Shown here: in pieces, positions 43,472-49,769 of the stretch
Layout: every line of letters begins with the position of its first letter
How positions within the stretch are numbered: the first letter of the stretch is position 1
NCBI GenBank assembly: GCA_015064385.1
Contig: SVSI01000016.1
Location: 1-49,769, forward strand
Reading direction: 5' to 3'
Source of the DNA: Oscillospiraceae bacterium
GTDB taxonomy: Bacteria; Bacillota; Clostridia; Oscillospirales; CAG-272
Length of the DNA: 49,769 bases
Notes under the pieces: model-generated
The model's database searches: none
What the model was told of the DNA's origin: nothing
Seen by the model: the letters and a program-made list of their open reading frames with translations, nothing else
Position numbers and translations under genes: made by a program

Positions 43472-44782
43472 TTAAACAGCTACATTATAAAATGTAGCAT
43501 CGTATGACCTAAAACTACCATTAAAATCAATGATACGCAATTGACCCCCAACCAATTCTACTGTAGGCACACTTCCAAAGGAACACCTGGCAACTACATC
43601 TCCTGTGCTATGCGGAGAAACATCATCACTCATCGTTATGTTGTCTGTACTTCGTCTGTTAATAGATACAGAATCCGCCTGAATAGTTATAACAACATCT
43701 GTTAGATTTTCAACTGTAAATACGACTCCAGAGGCATTCATTTCTTTATAATAAATCTTAACCTTAGAATCAGAATACACCAATGGTTTAGAAACGGTAG
43801 GTTTCTTAACATTAACACTACTATTTACCACAACATTTACAAATTTAGCATCGTATGACCTAAAACTACCATTAAAATCAATGATACGCAATTGACCGCT
43901 AATGACACCGATATTGCCAACATTCGAAATACTGCAACGTGCAACTACGTCACCTATGCTGTATGGCGATACATCATCACTCATTGTTATGTTATCAGTA
44001 CTTCTATAATTAAGCGCAATTGTGTCTGCTTGGATGGTAATGGTTACGTTTGTAAGGTTTTCAACTTCAAAAACAACGCCGTTATTTGTGTATTGTTTAT
44101 AATATATTTTTACTCTGGAATCTTGATAGACCAAGACCGGCTTAACATAGTTGTTATCTTTACGGCCACAACGAGAACATACACCGTTACTATAACTATG
44201 GCCCAATGCGCTACCGCTTGTTACACCACAGCGAGAACACTTTTTAGCCTCGGTGCAAGTGGCATTACTATAACTATGTCCTAATGCACTACCACTTGTT
44301 ACACCACAACGAGAACACTTTTTAGCCTCAGTGCATGTAGCATTGCTATAACTATGATCTAATGCACTGCCGTTAGTCGCACCGCAACGAGTGCACTTTT
44401 TAGCCTCAGTGCATGTAGCATTGCTATAACTATGACCTAATGCACTGCCGTTAGTCGCACCGCAACGAGTGCACTTTTTAGCCTCAGTGCATGTAGCATT
44501 GCTATAACTATGACCTAATGCACTGCCACTGGTTTCACCACAGGAACATTTTGCAGGTGCAGTACAAGTTGCACCCGAATAACTATGAGTGTGGGTGGGA
44601 GTGCTCGGTTTAGTGGTTTCGGGTTTGGTAGTAGTGGTAGGTTTGCTCGATTCGGTAGGCACAGATTGACTTTGTGTAGCAGAACTACCCGTGTCAGTAT
44701 CTGTTGCGGTCTCGTTACCAGCACAAGCAGAAAGAGATATAACCATCATTACTGCCAACAATAAACTCATTACTTTCTTCAT
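43472..44782 (-). CDS. Lipoprotein with Cys/His-rich repeats and two copies of an unknown beta domain
   Basis: 436 residues. Lipobox LSAC (Cys20), then a Ser/Thr/Pro spacer (22-62), five 26-residue repeats HSYSNATCTEAKKCxRCGxT (about 66-197) with a partial sixth (to 207), and two domains of about 105 residues (213-320 and 331-436) that share VLVYQDSRVKIYYK, ENLTxVxITIQAD, RSTDNITMSDDVSP and RIIDFNGSFRSYDA. Each repeat has CxxxxKCxRCG, so they may bind metal as small zinc ribbons. The two domains are near-identical at DNA level in places. Codons are A/T rich, unlike the flanking genes, which suggests transfer. AGGAGG precedes the ATG by ten bases. A terminator-ended structured leader lies just upstream. 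No function is known to me. Confidence 0.85.
   Translation of the reverse strand: MKKVMSLLLAVMMVISLSACAGNETATDTDTGSSATQSQSVPTESSKPTTTTKPETTKPSTPTHTHSYSGATCTAPAKCSCGETSGSALGHSYSNATCTEAKKCTRCGATNGSALGHSYSNATCTEAKKCTRCGATNGSALDHSYSNATCTEAKKCSRCGVTSGSALGHSYSNATCTEAKKCSRCGVTSGSALGHSYSNGVCSRCGRKDNNYVKPVLVYQDSRVKIYYKQYTNNGVVFEVENLTNVTITIQADTIALNYRSTDNITMSDDVSPYSIGDVVARCSISNVGNIGVISGQLRIIDFNGSFRSYDAKFVNVVVNSSVNVKKPTVSKPLVYSDSKVKIYYKEMNASGVVFTVENLTDVVITIQADSVSINRRSTDNITMSDDVSPHSTGDVVARCSFGSVPTVELVGGQLRIIDFNGSFRSYDATFYNVAV
43496..43897 (-). repeat. Direct DNA repeat at the ends of the duplicated beta domain
   Basis: About 50 bases starting AGCATCGTATGACC are identical at 43496 and 43847, exactly 351 bases (117 codons) apart in frame. 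The duplication of the domain is therefore recent or kept uniform by gene conversion. Confidence 0.85.
44162..44587 (-). repeat. 78-bp tandem repeats coding the Cys/His modules
   Basis: Five complete copies and one partial copy of a 78-base unit (26 codons) in the lipoprotein gene; neighbouring copies differ at a few bases only, for example ACTCGT versus TCTCGT in the CTRCG/CSRCG codon. Confidence 0.92.
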
Positions 44783-44799
44783 TTTTCTTTTTCCTCCTA

Positions 44800-44833
44800 A
44801 AAATAAAAAGTGCGGCTACCGAAGTAACCGCAC
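44800..44833 (-). terminator. UUCG-tetraloop terminator upstream of the lipoprotein start
   Basis: Ten-bp stem (44810-44819 with 44824-44833) closing a UUCG loop on the minus strand, followed by TTTTTATTTTTA. The ribosome binding site of the lipoprotein gene begins directly after, so transcription must read through for expression. Confidence 0.85.
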
Positions 44834-45006
44834 AAAAAACGCAAACTCCGATAGTCGCCAAACTAATTGGATAAGACAAGAACATGCATCAAGTTATCAC
44901 AAGGGGAGATTTGCGTTTTTATCAAATTCACCTTATGATAATAGGATGCACAAATAGAGCCTTAAATATAAAAAGCTCTTGTCTGATTTTATTCAATTAG
45001 TTTGGC
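44800..45006 (-). ncRNA. Structured RNA or leader with long hairpin, loop pseudoknot and UUCG terminator (not recognised)
   Basis: The RNA is read on the minus strand from about 45006. P1 is CCAAACTAATTG (from 44994-45005) with CAATTAGTTTGG (44858-44869), 12 perfect pairs; P2 is AGACAAGA (44977-44984) with 44874-44881; P3 is TGCATC, ATTATCA and TAAGG arms (44931-44950 with 44885-44904). The P3 loop contains AAAAACGCAAA (44910-44920), which pairs with TTTGCGTTTTT (44835-44845) downstream, a pseudoknot, and a CTCC/GGAG extension with one bulged base. The end is GTGCGGTTAC-UUCG-GTAGCCGCAC plus TTTTTATTTTT. Two G-U wobbles (in P3 and in the terminator) exist only in the minus-strand RNA, which fixes its direction. 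It is either a leader of the lipoprotein gene or a small RNA. Confidence 0.7.
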
Positions 45007-45012
45007 ATAATT

Positions 45013-45041
45013 ATTTTATCATAATAATAATCAAAAGTCAA
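45013..45041 (-). promoter_or_regulatory. Sigma-A promoter of the structured RNA/lipoprotein gene
   Basis: Minus strand TTGACT (45036-45041), 17-base spacer ending TGA, TAAAAT (45013-45018). Predicted start at about 45006, exactly where P1 begins. Confidence 0.78.
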
Positions 45042-45051
45042 TACCTTATAG

Positions 45052-45079
45052 AAAAAAGCAGAGGGTTTAAATCCTCTGC
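45052..45079 (-). terminator. Terminator of the short SpoVT-like gene
   Basis: GCAGAGG (45058-45064), loop of eight, CCTCTGC (45073-45079), followed on the minus strand by TTTTTTC. Begins 14 bases after the stop codon. Confidence 0.85.
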
Positions 45080-45092
45080 TCATTATACCTTT

Positions 45093-45248
45093 CTACCACA
45101 CTATGTATTGCCAGCAAAATTTGCCGAAAGGTGTCAATGTTATCAGCAAGGGGTCGCCTTCACGAATCCGCATAGTCCTTCTGATTTCTTTTGATATAAC
45201 CACACGACCAAGGTCGTCTATTCTTCTCACAATACCTGTTGCTTTCAT
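45093..45248 (-). CDS. Short AbrB-type protein, N-terminal domain of SpoVT only
   Basis: 51 codons. Residues 1-34 read MKATGIVRRIDDLGRVVISK then EIRRTMRIREGDPL and differ from SpoVT (42792) at only two positions (Pro19 to Ser, Lys29 to Arg). After that the sequence turns to LITLTPFGKFCWQYIVW and stops at TAG. Many third codon positions differ from spoVT, so it is not a fresh copy. It has its own sigma-G-like promoter, an AAGGAG site and a terminator, so it may be expressed as a free DNA-binding domain that could compete with or modulate SpoVT (inference). It could also be a truncated remnant. Confidence 0.68.
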   Translation of the reverse strand: MKATGIVRRIDDLGRVVISKEIRRTMRIREGDPLLITLTPFGKFCWQYIVW

Positions 45249-45280
45249 ATATAAATCTCCTTCTATAATTCAAATAAACC

Positions 45281-45352
45281 GTAGGGGACGGCGCCTCGAC
45301 GTCCCGAATATAACGAAACGCAAAACGGGCTGTCGTGGGCGCCAGCCCCTAC
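45281..45352. repeat. 72-bp GC-rich hairpin element (MITE-like or REP-like) in the leader of the short SpoVT-like gene
   Basis: Ends GTAGGGG...CCCCTAC; arms GTAGGGGACGGCGCC and GGCGCCAGCCCCTAC pair almost fully, continue through CGACGTCCCG/CGGGCTGTCG, and enclose a 19-base A-rich loop. Composition differs sharply from the surrounding AT-rich DNA. The corresponding place in the spoVT leader lacks it, so it looks inserted. No clear target duplication. Confidence 0.75.
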
Positions 45353-45375
45353 CACAAATTTTCAAATCGTGATGT

Positions 45376-45404
45376 TAGTATTTGTGATTAAAGGGAATTT
45401 ATAC
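45376..45404 (-). promoter_or_regulatory. Sigma-G-like promoter of the short SpoVT-like gene
   Basis: Minus strand GTATA (45400-45404), 17 bases, AATACTA (45376-45382), then ACA. Same layout and neighbouring bases as the spoVT promoter at 43380-43408, while the leader between promoter and gene differs. Confidence 0.55.
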
Positions 45405-45412
45405 TTTTATTA

Positions 45413-45441
45413 TTGACTTTTTAATATTCGTGTGATATATA
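45413..45441 (+). promoter_or_regulatory. Promoter of the esterase gene
   Basis: TTGACT (45413-45418), 17-base spacer ending TGA, TATATA (45436-45441). Divergent from the promoter at 45376. Confidence 0.6.
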
Positions 45442-45461
45442 TGTTATTGAGGTGAAAAACA

Positions 45462-46097
45462 GTGAAGATCATAAAGCAAAAAAACTCTGAAAATATTTTT
45501 CCGTACATAGCGTACGTCCCCGACCGTGTGTCGTCTGCTCCCGCACTCATTGTTCAGCTTCACGGCGCAGGCGAGCGCGGTAACGGTGGGGAAGATCTTG
45601 ATAAAGTCTTGGTCCACGGATTTGCCAAAATCGTAAATGACGAAAATCTTGAGGACGCTATTCTCGTAATGCCGCAATGCCCGTCCGAAAGCTTTTGGGC
45701 GGCAAGGGTGGAAAGCATCAGAAAATTTATTGAGGAAATGGTCGAAGAATTTTCAATAGATAAATCAAGGATCTATCTTTGCGGATTGAGTATGGGCGCC
45801 TTCGGAACGTGGTACACCGCTATGGCATACCCCGATCTCTTTGCTGCTATTGCTCCCTGCTGCGGAGGCGGTATGGCGTGGAACGCGGGCGTTTTGAAAA
45901 TGCCGATATGGGCATTTCACGGGTTAAACGACGCGGTGGTTTCTCCGCGTAATACCATTGAAATGATCGAAAAATTAAAGGATACGAACCCCGAGCTGAA
46001 ATACGATCTGTACGAGGGCGTAGGGCATAATTCTTGGGAGCGTGCCTTTTCAAGCGAGCTTCTTAACTGGCTTTTGTCACATAAAAAAGCGGAGTGA
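45462..46097 (+). CDS. Alpha/beta-hydrolase esterase, CE1/PHB-depolymerase-like, GTG start
   Basis: 211 residues. Triad Ser110 in CGLSMG (GxSxG), Asp156 in HGLNDAVV, His189 in GVGHNSW; oxyanion strand LIVQLHGAGERG. It resembles the feruloyl/acetyl-esterase-like group that releases ester side groups from plant polysaccharides, though dienelactone-type activity is also possible. There is no signal peptide, so it acts inside the cell. The start is GTG with GAGGTG about eight bases upstream. Single-gene unit with its own promoter; the stop codon lies inside the terminator stem. Confidence 0.88.
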   Translation: MKIIKQKNSENIFPYIAYVPDRVSSAPALIVQLHGAGERGNGGEDLDKVLVHGFAKIVNDENLEDAILVMPQCPSESFWAARVESIRKFIEEMVEEFSIDKSRIYLCGLSMGAFGTWYTAMAYPDLFAAIAPCCGGGMAWNAGVLKMPIWAFHGLNDAVVSPRNTIEMIEKLKDTNPELKYDLYEGVGHNSWERAFSSELLNWLLSHKKAE

Positions 46098-46110
46098 ATT
46101 TCACTCCGCT
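46088..46110. terminator. Bidirectional terminator between the esterase and acyltransferase genes
   Basis: AGCGGAGTG (46088-46096), loop AATTT, CACTCCGCT (46102-46110), with TTTTTT on either strand outside. It contains the esterase stop codon. Confidence 0.85.
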
Positions 46111-46116
46111 GATTTT

Positions 46117-47208
46117 TTATACCTTGATCTCACTCTTGTCCTTGAAAACTTTACCGTAAAGTAGTCTGATCTTTTTGTCTGCAAATTCGCACAGCTTGTT
46201 TACTCTTATGAGCTTGAAAAGCTGTATTCTGATAAGGTCTATCGCGGCACATATAACGAATATCGCAAGAGTTGCCGCTATAACGCAAAGTGCCATAACT
46301 ACGGGAGATTTGCTTGCAAACGACGCAAAAGCGGACTTGATCACGTTGTAGAAAATGAGCGGATGAACGTGTATAAGATAGACGCTCAGCGTCACGGGCG
46401 AGAGAAAGAGTATGACCTTCGATACGGCGCCCGAAAGCTTTATCTTCATGCAGAAGAAGAACAAAAAAATCGCACTGAGCAGTATCGTGATAGAATGATA
46501 CGTGGTAAAGGTGTCCTCGTATTCGGTTATGCCGATATAGTTTAGGGCAAATTTGCTTGCAAATGTCGCTGCCGCCATGGTGAAAAATCCAAGTAAGCTG
46601 TGAAGAGCCGTGATCTTTTCGAGTACTCCGTATTTTCTTATGTACGCTCCGAACAGATATACGATCATCAGCCAGATGGCAGAGTAGCCGTCGTTGATAC
46701 CAAACGCGTCAAGCGGTATTACGCAGTCTATCATACAAACCCCGACTAATATAATAATCAAGAATTTTCTGTAAGTCGTTTGAGAAATGTGCCTTAACGC
46801 CTCGTTTATGAAGGGTAGGAAAATGAAGAGCGCAAAATATGCAGATACGTACCACCAGCGTTTTCCGATTACGGGCAGAAATGCGAGGATAACGTTTGAG
46901 AGCGATATAGTGTCAGGCATAAAAATGAAGCAAAGCGCGGTTATGAGCAGGGAATAGAAGAGCACCTGAAACCATAAGCTGATCAAGCTCTTTGCTTTAA
47001 TAGTCTTGTTTACCATTACGTATCCGCTTATGAGTGCAAAGCAGTTTACGGCACAGAGCGCGCAGATCTCTAAAAACCACGCAGTCCAGAAGGTCGCGCT
47101 TCCCGGTGCTGCAGAGTGTATAACCCGTCCCTTTCCTAAAACGTGTAGCATAATTACAAGCAGGGTTGCGATTATGCGGAATAGATCTATATTGGCATTT
47201 CTTTTCAT
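46117..47208 (-). CDS. Acyltransferase-3 family membrane O-acyltransferase
   Basis: 363 residues from the ATG at 47208, with AAGGAAG upstream; the longer frame from 47319 crosses its promoter. About ten hydrophobic helices. Family signs: RNANIDLFRIIATLLVIMLHV at the start (the conserved R-D-R-a-aH pattern) and RWWYVSAYFALFIFLPFINEAL. These enzymes O-acetylate surface polysaccharides, peptidoglycan or macrolides; the substrate cannot be told. Own promoter at 47246-47274. Confidence 0.88.
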   Translation of the reverse strand: MKRNANIDLFRIIATLLVIMLHVLGKGRVIHSAAPGSATFWTAWFLEICALCAVNCFALISGYVMVNKTIKAKSLISLWFQVLFYSLLITALCFIFMPDTISLSNVILAFLPVIGKRWWYVSAYFALFIFLPFINEALRHISQTTYRKFLIIILVGVCMIDCVIPLDAFGINDGYSAIWLMIVYLFGAYIRKYGVLEKITALHSLLGFFTMAAATFASKFALNYIGITEYEDTFTTYHSITILLSAIFLFFFCMKIKLSGAVSKVILFLSPVTLSVYLIHVHPLIFYNVIKSAFASFASKSPVVMALCVIAATLAIFVICAAIDLIRIQLFKLIRVNKLCEFADKKIRLLYGKVFKDKSEIKV

Positions 47209-47245
47209 TTTATACACTTCCTTGTCGTTTTTTGATGCCGTATTA

Positions 47246-47274
47246 AGTATAGCATAATGTTTTGGAAAAATCAA
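47246..47274 (-). promoter_or_regulatory. Promoter of the acyltransferase gene
   Basis: Minus strand TTGATT (47269-47274), 17-base spacer ending TGC, TATACT (47246-47251). Confidence 0.7.
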
Positions 47275-47360
47275 CCGTTTGGGTGTAATGAATATTACGT
47301 TTATCGTGCGGATGTGCAAAAACTACACAAAAAGTGATAAAAACTACTCATATCGACTCT

Positions 47361-47379
47361 TGTTGTTGACAGCAACAAA
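47361..47379. promoter_or_regulatory. Inverted repeat over the -35 box of the large exoprotein promoter
   Basis: TTGTTG (47361-47366) and CAACAA (47374-47379) flank TTGACAG, so the -35 hexamer sits in the loop. Candidate repressor site. Confidence 0.45.
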
Positions 47380-47395
47380 ACGCAAGTATATAATA
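47367..47395 (+). promoter_or_regulatory. Consensus sigma-A promoter of the large secreted protein
   Basis: TTGACA (47367-47372), 17-base spacer, TATAAT (47390-47395); exact match to consensus. Confidence 0.9.
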
Positions 47396-47410
47396 TTTGT
47401 GTAAAAATAG

Positions 47411-47434
47411 CGGATTCGTATGCCGTCGAATCCG
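47411..47434 (+). other. 5'-UTR stem-loop
   Basis: CGGATTCG (47411-47418) with CGAATCCG (47427-47434), eight-base loop, located near the predicted transcript start and ahead of the AAAGGA site. It is not followed by a T-run, so it is a stabilising or regulatory element and not a terminator. Confidence 0.55.
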
Positions 47435-47468
47435 TTCTTACAATCCAAATTACAGAAAGGAAAACAAA

Positions 47469-49769
47469 ATGAAAAAACTAATCGCAATTATCCTGACTAT
47501 TTCGTTTATGCTTTGTCTTGTGCCGGTTACTTTTTCCGTTTCCGCGGCTGCGACCAAGCTCAATGCGGCAAACAAAGGTTGGACGGTATGCCGTTCACAT
47601 GGCTCCTTTTTTACTGACGGGCAGCAAGAGTTTTATTGGATATCGGATCCCAATAAAAAAACGTGGGACTGGCCCGTTTACCGCAAGGAAACTCTTGAAG
47701 AGGGAACTATAGAAGCCATCATAAGCCCCTCGGCAAATGTCGGTATCTTCTTCGGTGCTACGGGAGTTAAGGAGTATGTTACGGACGTGGGTTCTAATGT
47801 CGCTTTTGCAAACCCTGATTATGACATTAGGCACTACTGGATTTATATCGCCGAAAGTTCGGGAACCTACAAAATTGTTTTTAACATGGATAGCAATGTA
47901 AGCGGTGGATACGTCAATAAAGAGAACTTCACGCTTGATGCAACGAAATACAAGCTTGACGGCACCTCTGACATCAGTCTCAAAGTAAGCTTCAACAAGG
48001 AAGGCAAATTCCAAGTTTTTGTTAACGACGTTTCTGCAATGACGAGAAGCGGCTACGTTCCGTTTGGCAATCAGTTCGGTATGGCTGTCAAATCTGCCAC
48101 ATATACCGAGGCAAACGCAAAGGTTGGCTACGTTAAAGATTTTTCGTTCGCTGACCGCGACTACCTCGACTGGACTGCCAGAAGAGGCGCGGCTGCGGTA
48201 GCGTCTTACAGCGGAGGCGAATATCTTTGGCACTATCAGGGAACGAGCGTATATAATAACCCTCTTCGTTATAACTATGATCTCGCTGAGGGAACCATTA
48301 CGGCAACTGTTACTAAGGGATCGAGAACCGGTATTATATTCGGCGCAACCGGTCTTGATAACGTAAAAGAGGGAAATGTCGGTAATGTCTCTGCTTCTGC
48401 TGCTCCCAACTTTATGTATTACTGGGCATATGTAAGCGGCAATCAGCTGAAGCTCGAGGTGGACTCCACCCAAGCGGAAGGCGCACAGAGCAGAACCGTT
48501 TGGAAGACGGCAACACTTCCGTTCTCTTCCGATGATGCCGATTATACCATCAAGGTAGATTTCAGAACCTCGGGCGATATGTCAATATCGGTAAATGATG
48601 TCGAGTACATTACCGTAACGCCCGACGAGCTTGCTTCAAAGGGATATACGATATACGGAAGCGAGGTCGGAATGATGCCGGTTACACGTTCCGGTGGTGA
48701 GTCCGGTGCAGTTGCTGGAAGCGTAAAGAAATTTACCATCGCAGCTCCTCACGTCTGCGCCCCCGAGCTTGTAGAAGCGGTAGCGGCAAGTTGCATGAAG
48801 GAAGGCAATATCGAGTATTACGCTTGCGACTGCGGAAAGCTTTATACCGACGCATCGGGGCTTGTTGAGACCACTCTCGCGGACGTAACTCTTGCAAAGA
48901 ACGATAGTCATACCGGAAACAATACCGTTATGAAAGATGACGACGGACACTGGTCTGTCTGCGAATGCGGTGCAACCGTAATAGAAAAAGCGCCTCATAC
49001 TTACGAAAACGGTAAGGACGGCGTATGTATCGACGGTTGTGGATACACCAAGGCACATATCTGCAATGACTTTACCGAAAATGCAGGTGAAGCAGCAACT
49101 TGTGTAAAAGAGGGAACTCTTGCACATAAGATTTGTAACGACTGCGAAAAGATCTATGTCGGTGAAGAGGTAGTTGAAGCCGCAGATCTCATTATCGCAA
49201 AAGACGAAAACGCACACACCGGAAACAATACCACCGACTATGACGGCGAGTATCACTGGGACGTTTGTGAGTGCGGAGTCACTGTATCTGAAAAGGTAGC
49301 GCACACCTATGCAAACGGCAAGGACGGCGCATGTACCGCAGGATGCGGATACACAAAGGATCACGTTTGTGAAGCAGCATCTCACACTGATGCGAAGGTT
49401 CCTACCTGTGTAGAGGGCGGAAACGTTGAGTACTGGACCTGCGAATGCGGAGCAAAGTATCTTGACGAGGCGTGCACCGAAGTAGCAGGCGAGGTAGAGC
49501 TCGGAGTAGATCCCGAGAACCACGTTATCGATATCGAGGCAGCTCCTTGGATCAGCGACGTTAACAACCACTGGAAGGCATGTACTTGCGGAGTTAAGTT
49601 TAACGAAGGCGCACACGACGGAATCAATTGTACTATCTGCGAAAAGAAGACAGTTGGAGTATATAAGAACGGCGAGGATCTCTATTATATTGAGTCCACC
49701 GGAAGACACGCAACCGGCAAGTTCTACGTAACCGAAAATGCATCCAACGGACACGTTACCGAGGGCTGG
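47469..49769 (+). CDS. Large secreted protein with two LamG-like domains and Cys/His-rich repeats (3' end outside window)
   Basis: 767 codons are open to the last base, so the stop lies outside. Signal peptide MKKLIAIILTISFMLCLVPV to SVSA (cleavage near 26). Residues about 33-228 and 234-426 are two related beta-sandwich domains, each with (I)FGATG, YYWAY/HYWIY, and a SVNDV/VFVNDV segment, similar in plan to LamG or DUF1080-type carbohydrate-binding folds. From 428 follow repeats with CxCGxxxxxxD and HTYxNGxDGxC..CGYTKxH, in which the Cys/His spacing suggests metal-stabilised small modules. The role is probably glycan or surface adhesion (inference). ATG has AAAGGA seven bases upstream and a consensus promoter. 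Confidence 0.85.
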   Translation, partial: MKKLIAIILTISFMLCLVPVTFSVSAAATKLNAANKGWTVCRSHGSFFTDGQQEFYWISDPNKKTWDWPVYRKETLEEGTIEAIISPSANVGIFFGATGVKEYVTDVGSNVAFANPDYDIRHYWIYIAESSGTYKIVFNMDSNVSGGYVNKENFTLDATKYKLDGTSDISLKVSFNKEGKFQVFVNDVSAMTRSGYVPFGNQFGMAVKSATYTEANAKVGYVKDFSFADRDYLDWTARRGAAAVASYSGGEYLWHYQGTSVYNNPLRYNYDLAEGTITATVTKGSRTGIIFGATGLDNVKEGNVGNVSASAAPNFMYYWAYVSGNQLKLEVDSTQAEGAQSRTVWKTATLPFSSDDADYTIKVDFRTSGDMSISVNDVEYITVTPDELASKGYTIYGSEVGMMPVTRSGGESGAVAGSVKKFTIAAPHVCAPELVEAVAASCMKEGNIEYYACDCGKLYTDASGLVETTLADVTLAKNDSHTGNNTVMKDDDGHWSVCECGATVIEKAPHTYENGKDGVCIDGCGYTKAHICNDFTENAGEAATCVKEGTLAHKICNDCEKIYVGEEVVEAADLIIAKDENAHTGNNTTDYDGEYHWDVCECGVTVSEKVAHTYANGKDGACTAGCGYTKDHVCEAASHTDAKVPTCVEGGNVEYWTCECGAKYLDEACTEVAGEVELGVDPENHVIDIEAAPWISDVNNHWKACTCGVKFNEGAHDGINCTICEKKTVGVYKNGEDLYYIESTGRHATGKFYVTENASNGHVTEGW

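Noticed and set aside
44162..44587. Regularly spaced 78-bp repeats resembling a CRISPR array
   Set aside because: The repeats are contiguous, without unique spacers, and lie in frame inside the lipoprotein coding sequence.
47420..47617. 65-codon frame starting in the 5' leader of the large exoprotein
   Set aside because: It starts inside a leader hairpin, overlaps the true start in another frame and has no ribosome binding site.
48636..49754. 372-codon minus-strand frame near the window end
   Set aside because: Opposite the secreted Cys/His-repeat protein, which has signal peptide, promoter and ribosome binding site.

Overview
The window looks like chromosomal DNA of a Clostridia-type Bacillota, probably an anaerobic plant-fibre or mucus degrader from a gut-like habitat. 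This is inferred from gene order (dprA-topA-trmFO and plsX-rnc-smc-ftsY blocks joined to yhbY-nadD-yqeK-rsfS-leuS), AGGAGG-type ribosome binding sites, sigma-A promoters with TGn extensions, a SpoVT homologue (sporulation lineage), type II pantothenate kinase and many secreted carbohydrate-related proteins. No rRNA, tRNA, CRISPR array or transposase was recognised.

Layout. 1-11 kb: the end of a PepSY protein, a HIT hydrolase, a large anchored endonuclease I exoprotein, inorganic pyrophosphatase, a membrane transporter with a GH36 alpha-galactosidase, and two paralogous SGNH lipoproteins. 11-12.3 kb: purC (+) and rpsU (-). 12.5-32 kb: an almost unbroken minus-strand housekeeping block. Reading 5' to 3' it is infC-rpmI-rplT (own promoter and attenuator-like leader), then a SpoU methyltransferase, dprA, topA, trmFO, plsX, rnc, a radical-SAM gene, smc, ftsY, rdgB, yhbY, nadD, yqeK, rsfS and leuS. 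32-43 kb: carbohydrate catabolism. It holds an AraC-type regulator divergent from xylB-xylA, a two-gene GH2 operon ending in a SUMF1-like gene, and, divergent from that, a SASA esterase lipoprotein with coaW. 42.8-45.4 kb: spoVT, then an AT-rich island carrying a lipoprotein with cysteine/histidine repeats, a long structured RNA leader ending in a UUCG terminator, and a 51-codon SpoVT N-terminal-domain gene. Both spoVT-type genes have the same forespore (sigma-G-like) promoter pattern. 45.4-49.8 kb: an esterase, an acyltransferase-3 membrane protein, and a large secreted Cys/His-repeat protein that runs off the window.

Working together. The transporter, GH36 and GH2 enzymes, xylose isomerase/xylulokinase and several esterase-like lipoproteins fit uptake and breakdown of acetylated hemicellulose or galactosides. 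The housekeeping block supplies translation, chromosome segregation, membrane targeting, lipid and NAD synthesis. The most novel candidates are the structured RNA of the AT-rich island, its duplicated SpoVT-type promoter/domain, the infC gene that appears to start at AUC, and an SGNH paralogue whose nucleophile serine is aspartate. Corrected starts (upstream or downstream of the longest frame, chosen by ribosome binding site) are given for the transporter, rpsU, dprA, the SpoU methyltransferase, infC, the AraC regulator, the SUMF1-like gene, the first GH2, spoVT and the acyltransferase.
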